Source of the DNA: an uncultured cyanobacterium
GTDB taxonomy: Bacteria; Cyanobacteriota; Cyanobacteriia; Cyanobacteriales; Geitlerinemataceae
Direction: 5' to 3'
DNA: 10,248 bases
Assembly: GCA_937121005.1 (NCBI GenBank)
Contig: CAKZKB010000120.1
Coordinates: 1 to 10,248 of the forward strand
The stretch's first letter is position 1, and every line of letters starts with the position of its first letter. Shown in pieces: positions 6,448 to 10,248 of the stretch. Under the pieces are notes generated by a model, which saw only the letters and a program-made list of their open reading frames with translations, was not told the DNA's origin and did no database searches. Position numbers and translations under genes: made by a program.

Positions 6448-7523
6448 GTCCTTTGTAGTAAAATCTCGATGCGCGTGGCATTTTCTACATCTCCTAATGT
6501 TTCGTAAGCGGCTTGTGATTCCGTGAGTAGCTGAATGGCTTCTTCTCGTTTTTCTCCAATTTGCAGGTAGTATTGTCCGACGCGATCTTTGGCGATCGCG
6601 GTCAGTTCTAAATTATTGGGGTTGGCAAGATCGATCGCTTTTAAATATGTTTGCGAACCTTGGCGAACGAGCCTTAAGTTCTCCCAATATAAATTCCCTA
6701 GTTGTTGGTAAACTGCTGAGGTTTTCTCTGGCAAACTTTCCAGCAGATCGATCGCCTCCACGTTCAAACCGTAGTCGCTGTAGAGTTGAGAAATCGCAAT
6801 CGCTTTTGCCATGTCGCCAAACGGCTGACTTTCGATTTCTGCCTGTTTTTGTCGTACTGTTTCCACAGTATCGCGATCGAGTAATTGAAACTCAAACTCA
6901 CTCGGAGATCGCACTCCAGTATCCGTTTTCACGACTAATAAATACCAAGACTCCGGTTCCAACGGATTCTCGTTCGCAGGATAAGCAAGTTCGATCCGTT
7001 CTCCCACTAATGACGGTTCAACAGATACAGGAATCGACCACAATTTGCGACCGTTTTCTAGCAAGTCAACGGTGTACTCCGTGACTCCATCAACTGCATT
7101 CCAACGCAGCAGAGGACGATCGCTTAACAACTTCGTCCGTCGAGGACTGATAATATAAGGAATGGCATTGTCGCCAACATTGAGATCGTCGCCGCGATGG
7201 GGACAATTGTAGGCTTCGGGATCGCATTCTTCTGTCGCCGCAGGACAGGAATTTAGCCAGTCAGAATCAACAGTGGTAATGCTGTTATCCTCGCATAGGA
7301 TCGCTGCATTTCCGGTTGTCGCCAGAAGGCGATCGTCAGGATACAATAACGTCCCCGCTTCGGGAGAAAAAGTGCGTCCGTCGCCTCTTTGCAGTTGTAC
7401 GTCTCCCTCGGTTTGCAGGATACGTCCGGTGGCGATCGGTCGATTTGCAGTCGCCAGTAATACGCCAGCATTTCCAAGCAAGAATGCCAGAGTGGTTAGG
7501 GAAGCGATCGCTTTTACGGTCAT
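6432..7523 (-). CDS. Exported FecR-like / fibronectin-like / TPR protein
   Basis: 363 residues. Residues 1-26 form a signal peptide (hydrophobic 5-23, ATA before the likely cut). Residues about 30-75 show the FecR pattern (GRILQTEGDVQLQRGDG, then AGTLLYPDDRL and GNAAILCEDNS), as in periplasmic sensor or scaffold proteins. A four-cysteine stretch follows (C77, C93, C100, C107). Residues 126-215 look like a fibronectin-III/Ig-like domain (SPRRTKLLSDRPLLRWNAVD, EYTVDLLENG, WYLLVVKTD). Residues 239-359 contain TPR-like helical pairs (AIAISQLYSDYGLNVEAIDL, VYQQLGNLYWENL, RVGQYYLQIGEKREEAIQLL). The start is firm: GGAGG lies seven bases before the ATG, and the ATG overlaps the CHAT gene's TGA as ATGA, which suggests coupled translation. 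Probable job: a periplasmic scaffold or sensor working with the CHAT protein, by context only. Confidence 0.82.
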   Translation of the reverse strand: MTVKAIASLTTLAFLLGNAGVLLATANRPIATGRILQTEGDVQLQRGDGRTFSPEAGTLLYPDDRLLATTGNAAILCEDNSITTVDSDWLNSCPAATEECDPEAYNCPHRGDDLNVGDNAIPYIISPRRTKLLSDRPLLRWNAVDGVTEYTVDLLENGRKLWSIPVSVEPSLVGERIELAYPANENPLEPESWYLLVVKTDTGVRSPSEFEFQLLDRDTVETVRQKQAEIESQPFGDMAKAIAISQLYSDYGLNVEAIDLLESLPEKTSAVYQQLGNLYWENLRLVRQGSQTYLKAIDLANPNNLELTAIAKDRVGQYYLQIGEKREEAIQLLTESQAAYETLGDVENATRIEILLQRTRDNS

Positions 7524-9259
7524 GGTTGCACCTCCAAATGTTGCTTTGCTTCAATGATACAGGTTCCCAGTTCAGGAATATCGGGGTTGGTATTTTCCAG
7601 TTGTAGAAAATGCTGCCATAGACGAGAAACCTCGCTCATTTTTCCCATTGCTGTCAGCGTTCGTGCCAGCAGACAATAGGCGTGGGGACTGTTATCTTCT
7701 AAGGCGATCGCCTGACGAAGAATAGCTTCGGCTTCGGGATAAAAATCTTGCTGGAACCGGATCCAACCCAAGTTTTTCAAACAGGCGGCCCGCACACCAT
7801 CGTATTCAGTGCGATCGAGACATTGGTTGATGCTGTTGGTGGCTCCATGATAATCTTCTTTTAAAATTAACAACCGAGAAGCCTCGGCGTAGCCTTCAGC
7901 AGAACCTTCAATTGCCGCTTGCCGATGGGCCGCGATCGCGCAGTCTACATCTCCCATATTATCACATAAATATCCTAAATTATAATGGTAAATTCCTTTT
8001 TTGGGTGCGAGCAAAGTTGACAGCGTGTAGAGCGATCGCGCTGCCAAAAACTGTCCGTTTTTATGATACTGCATTCCCCATCGATTGGCTTTCGATGCCA
8101 AAAACGATCCGGCAGCTAAATACAGCAGCAGGCAACTTCCCGACGCGATTGCGCTTGTTTTTAGCCATTTAACTCGATTGCGATCGCCTTGCAATTTCTC
8201 CCATGTCGTCGGCACTGCGCCTGGATGTTGAAACACTACAGGCAACCAACTCGCACAAGGAAACTCGCTTTCTAGGACTTCCAAATGTTGTCTGGCTTCG
8301 CGAACTGCTTTGTAAAACGACTCGCCGCGAGAGAAGGATTGTAAAAAGTATTTCAGAAACGACTGGGCCACGCGATCGGGAACCAGTTCTCGCATGACGA
8401 CTAGATGGGGAATTTGGGTGTCATCTAACTGTTTAACCAGTCCCAAACCATCGCAAGAATTAAAAATGGCAATCTTCAAACCGCGTTCTACAGCTTTCTT
8501 GAGACCGTACCACAGCCGATCGACGGTAATGCTTTCAGTAGGATTAATATAAATGCGGCCGCAATCATCTTCCGTCTGTCCGTGTCCGGCAAAAAAGATG
8601 ATATCCCAGGGACGATCCCAGATCCGATCGCCGAGTTGTTCGTGAGTGGGTTCGACGAGAAATTCTACCTCTGCATTGGGTAAGGTTTCTAGCAAGCGAC
8701 GATCGCTGTCTACATCAATATCTTGGCTGTGTCCTAAAATGGCTAGGATGCGAACTTTAGAACCGACGCGATCGCGGGACTTTTCCGGTGCGGAATCGAT
8801 GGTTTCCGGGCCGAATGCAGCCTCAGCCGAAACGCGATCGATACAGTCCCATAAATGCCAGGGAAGTTTTTGTAATTGCGTGTCGTTGCTACGGATGAGA
8901 AACCGGGTTTCTTCCGCCGGATCGAGAACTTCTCGCAAGCGGCGATCGACGGCACGAAAGGCTTCAGAATCGAGCCAATTTTGTAACTGTTCTTGCAGTT
9001 CGCTTGCGGTTTGGCGACACTGTTCGATTTGTTCTTCCGGTGGCAAGCGTCGGACAATTTTGGTGGGAGAAAGACGGTAAGGAATTTCCATCAGCCGATA
9101 GTTTTCGTGCCAATGGTGATTTAATTTTGTTGCTAGTTCGCTGTTGGGTGGTAAGTTAGCTTTGGCTTCAATTGTGCCATTGCGCGATCGCACCTCTAAG
9201 CGAACGCGATAGCCGCGATCGAAATCTCCATCGAAATCTAATGTTGCAAAGTTTGCCAT
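7520..9259 (-). CDS. CHAT-domain (caspase-like) protein with membrane anchor and TPRs
   Basis: 579 residues from the ATG at 9259, chosen because GAGGA lies seven bases ahead; the ATG at 9262 and a TTG at 9280 are in frame but less well spaced. An N-terminal region (1-125) with LDFDGDFDRGYRVRLEV is shared by cyanobacterial CHAT proteins. KLPWHLWD (131-138) opens the CHAT region. The clan CD catalytic pair is present: His226 in FFAGHG and Cys269 in FNSCDG. VPDRVAQSFLKYFLQSFSRG and CASWLPVVFQHP follow, as typical. One hydrophobic segment (366-388, SGSCLLLYLAAGSFLA) is flanked by basic residues, stronger on the N side, suggesting a cytoplasmic protease head and periplasmic C-terminus. Residues 395-575 carry about four TPR-like units. 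Related proteins often carry a CHASE2 sensor at the C-terminus; here TPRs take that place. Substrate unknown. It shares operon spacing with DUF1822 (10 bases) and overlaps the FecR/TPR gene by four. Confidence 0.92.
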   Translation of the reverse strand: MANFATLDFDGDFDRGYRVRLEVRSRNGTIEAKANLPPNSELATKLNHHWHENYRLMEIPYRLSPTKIVRRLPPEEQIEQCRQTASELQEQLQNWLDSEAFRAVDRRLREVLDPAEETRFLIRSNDTQLQKLPWHLWDCIDRVSAEAAFGPETIDSAPEKSRDRVGSKVRILAILGHSQDIDVDSDRRLLETLPNAEVEFLVEPTHEQLGDRIWDRPWDIIFFAGHGQTEDDCGRIYINPTESITVDRLWYGLKKAVERGLKIAIFNSCDGLGLVKQLDDTQIPHLVVMRELVPDRVAQSFLKYFLQSFSRGESFYKAVREARQHLEVLESEFPCASWLPVVFQHPGAVPTTWEKLQGDRNRVKWLKTSAIASGSCLLLYLAAGSFLASKANRWGMQYHKNGQFLAARSLYTLSTLLAPKKGIYHYNLGYLCDNMGDVDCAIAAHRQAAIEGSAEGYAEASRLLILKEDYHGATNSINQCLDRTEYDGVRAACLKNLGWIRFQQDFYPEAEAILRQAIALEDNSPHAYCLLARTLTAMGKMSEVSRLWQHFLQLENTNPDIPELGTCIIEAKQHLEVQP

Positions 9260-9266
9260 CATTTTG

Positions 9267-9271
9267 TCCTC
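9267..9271 (-). promoter_or_regulatory. Ribosome binding site deciding the CHAT start
   Basis: The minus strand reads TTTGAGGACAAAATGATG. GAGGA overlaps the DUF1822 stop codon (TGA, 9270-9272) and lies four bases before the first ATG and seven before the second. This favours the ATG at 9259 over 9262 or the upstream TTG at 9280, and makes translation of the CHAT gene likely to depend on ribosomes leaving DUF1822. Confidence 0.7.
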
Positions 9272-10190
9272 AAATTCCAAAGGTTTCAGTAATGGAAACG
9301 GCTCCTAGATTAAGCCTAACATCAAATAATTCTCCCATGCTACCATCAAATTGAAACTCCAAACTGCCACTGTCTCGGGCTTCAGCAAGCATGGCAATTC
9401 TTCCGGCTTCATCGAGAACTGAAAGTTGCAATTCCGGGGGCAAACGAGTGTTTTTGCCGATAGGAAGGGCTCGGACAAATATCTCCGAAGTGGATGTCGA
9501 TCGCGGCTGCAATCCTACAACCAATAAAATGCGATCGCCCCTGCTACCAAAGGATAATTGTTTGCCACCTCGTGCTAAAGTCGGAGTGTTGCGGAAACTC
9601 CATCTTAACGGCGATCGCAGTGCAGTTTCTAAAGACTCGATCGTCTCCCAACCTTTCTCGAATGCTTGCTGCGTCCACAAGCTGAGATTAACCGGAACTC
9701 GCCGTTGCGGTTCGCGGCGAAGTCGATACAAATAGCCTAAAAACTCGTGCAGCGATCGCAGTTGTTCTAACCGTAACTCTCCCGTTCCCGCCGTCGGGGA
9801 AAATCCCAGTAGTACGCCTTGGTTATTCTCGATTTCTAAGCGAATAACGACGTAACCAATGCGATCGCCCCAGGCTTCCGGCGGTACGGTACAAACCTCT
9901 TCTCCTGGGAAAACGGCTCGACATTCCAAGCGTCCGAGATCGGAAACGACCAAATCTGATGCGTCCGTTGCCACTCGCAACGCCGACTTAAAACTGTCAC
10001 TAGAATTGATATCCGTTTCAATTCCCATCATCTGCAAATAGTCGCAGACGATCGACACCGCCAACGTATTCGCAAAGACGCGATCGCTCTTTTCTCGGGT
10101 CGGCTGTTCCCCTGCAAACTGACGCGCTAATTCCATCGCCGATCGCGAAATCGGTAACGATAAACTCCCATTGTCACGCTGATTGTTCAT
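9270..10190 (-). CDS. DUF1822 family protein
   Basis: 306 residues, close to full length for the family. Recognisable blocks: RVFANTLAVSIVCDYLQMMG (37-56) then IETD, SDLGRLECRAVFPGE (83-97), VPPEAWGDRIGYVVIRLE (102-119), LLGFSP (127-132), VPVNLSLW (165-172) and the C-terminal LGAVSITETFGI. No signal peptide or membrane segment is seen, so it is probably cytoplasmic. Function is unknown. DUF1822 genes are known neighbours of CHAT and haemagglutinin-type genes in cyanobacteria, often beside a sigma-factor gene, which would lie off the right edge here. The start lies in a heptamer repeat with no good ribosome binding site within 20 bases; a TGA in the same frame sits one codon upstream, so no longer version in that frame is possible. 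The 3' end shares GAGGA with the CHAT gene's ribosome binding site. Confidence 0.9.
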   Translation of the reverse strand: MNNQRDNGSLSLPISRSAMELARQFAGEQPTREKSDRVFANTLAVSIVCDYLQMMGIETDINSSDSFKSALRVATDASDLVVSDLGRLECRAVFPGEEVCTVPPEAWGDRIGYVVIRLEIENNQGVLLGFSPTAGTGELRLEQLRSLHEFLGYLYRLRREPQRRVPVNLSLWTQQAFEKGWETIESLETALRSPLRWSFRNTPTLARGGKQLSFGSRGDRILLVVGLQPRSTSTSEIFVRALPIGKNTRLPPELQLSVLDEAGRIAMLAEARDSGSLEFQFDGSMGELFDVRLNLGAVSITETFGI

Positions 10191-10204
10191 TGCTCATTGT
10201 TCAT
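10184..10204 (-). repeat. Heptamer tandem repeat over the DUF1822 start
   Basis: On the plus strand three 7-base units read TGTTCAT, TGCTCAT, TGTTCAT, with a partial fourth (TGTT) after them. On the minus strand each unit is ATGARCA, so each brings an ATG in a different frame; the third is the DUF1822 start. Short tandem heptamers of this kind are known in cyanobacterial genomes (STRR-type sequences) and gain or lose units by slippage. Confidence 0.75.
10187..10204 (-). CDS. Five-codon upstream ORF, or the end of an off-window gene, overlapping the DUF1822 start
   Basis: ATG at 10204 reads MNNEQ and stops at TGA (10187-10189), which overlaps the DUF1822 ATG as ATGA. AAGGA (10216-10220) lies 11 bases before this first ATG, closer than to the DUF1822 start (25 bases). 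The same frame stays open to the right edge, so these codons may instead be the tail of an upstream gene coupled to DUF1822. The arrangement is seen directly; translation is not shown. Confidence 0.35.
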   Translation of the reverse strand: MNNEQ

Positions 10205-10248
10205 TGTTAGGGGAATCCTTCTGACTCGCCAAACGATCGCAACATTGG
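10191..10248 (-). other. Region upstream of DUF1822, upstream gene end undecided
   Basis: All three minus-strand frames are open from the right edge until stops near 10207 (TAA after CCC), 10194 (TGA) and 10187 (TGA). A gene could therefore end here in any frame, but 17-20 codons are too few to recognise a family. No convincing -10/-35 pair is visible. A HIP1-like CGATCG occurs at about 10233-10238. Confidence 0.4.

Noticed and set aside
6647..7606. Plus-strand open frames opposite the FecR/TPR gene (for example 6647-7084 and 7316-7606)
   Set aside because: They lie wholly inside strongly supported minus-strand genes, show no recognisable domains, and have no ribosome binding site worth noting.
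9260..9280. TTG at 9280 as start of the CHAT gene
   Set aside because: It would overlap the end of DUF1822 and has no suitable ribosome binding site, whereas GAGGA at 9267-9271 is well spaced for the ATGs at 9262 and 9259.
10184..10208. Attachment site or transposon repeat near the right edge
   Set aside because: The repeat is a plain tandem heptamer; no integrase, transposase or matching distant copy is present in the window.
1..10248. GCGATCGC palindromes as local regulatory sites
   Set aside because: They occur throughout coding sequence at the density usual for HIP1 in cyanobacteria, so they show lineage and not local regulation.

Overview
The window looks like a filamentous-type cyanobacterial chromosome. 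The palindrome GCGATCGC (HIP1, a cyanobacterial hallmark) occurs roughly two dozen times. The protein families are also strongly cyanobacterial: DUF1822, a CHAT protein with a membrane anchor and TPRs, a FecR-like/TPR protein, PEP-CTERM proteins, and a very large filamentous-haemagglutinin-type adhesin. I cannot name a genus. All recognised genes lie on the minus strand. No gap between them exceeds about 70 bases, so no stretch over 300 bases lacks a gene.

The order of transcription runs from the right edge to the left: (1) a DUF1822 protein (10190-9270); (2) a CHAT-domain cysteine-protease-like protein with one membrane segment and C-terminal TPRs (9259-7520); (3) an exported FecR-like / fibronectin-like / TPR protein (7523-6432); (4) and (5) two tandem paralogous PEP-CTERM proteins (6363-5731 and 5667-4918); (6) the first 1616 codons of a secreted adhesin of the two-partner-secretion (TpsA) type (4848 to beyond base 1). 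The adhesin frame runs off the left edge and was checked codon by codon: there is no stop and no frameshift from 4848 to 1. Genes 1 to 3 are packed at operon density (10-base gap, then a 4-base ATGA overlap). Genes 4 to 6 are separated by 63-69 bases holding stem-loops and a duplicated leader.

A reading of how the genes work together (inference): the first three genes form a module spanning the inner membrane, with the CHAT protease-like head probably in the cytoplasm and TPR parts in the periplasm. The last three encode cell-surface cargo: two exosortase-sorted proteins with a possible LecA-like (sugar-binding) fold and one giant beta-helical adhesin. DUF1822, CHAT and haemagglutinin-type genes are known neighbours in cyanobacteria, but what the combination does is not established. 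The TpsB outer-membrane transporter and the exosortase are not in the window.

Points for a second look: a heptamer repeat at the head of the operon that places three ATGs in three frames and creates a five-codon upstream ORF ending on the DUF1822 start codon; a perfect 10-bp hairpin just before the adhesin's ribosome binding site; paralogous PEP-CTERM genes whose ends are nearly identical at DNA level while their middles have diverged; and a 24-bp tandem repeat coding for a proline-rich stalk at the left edge.
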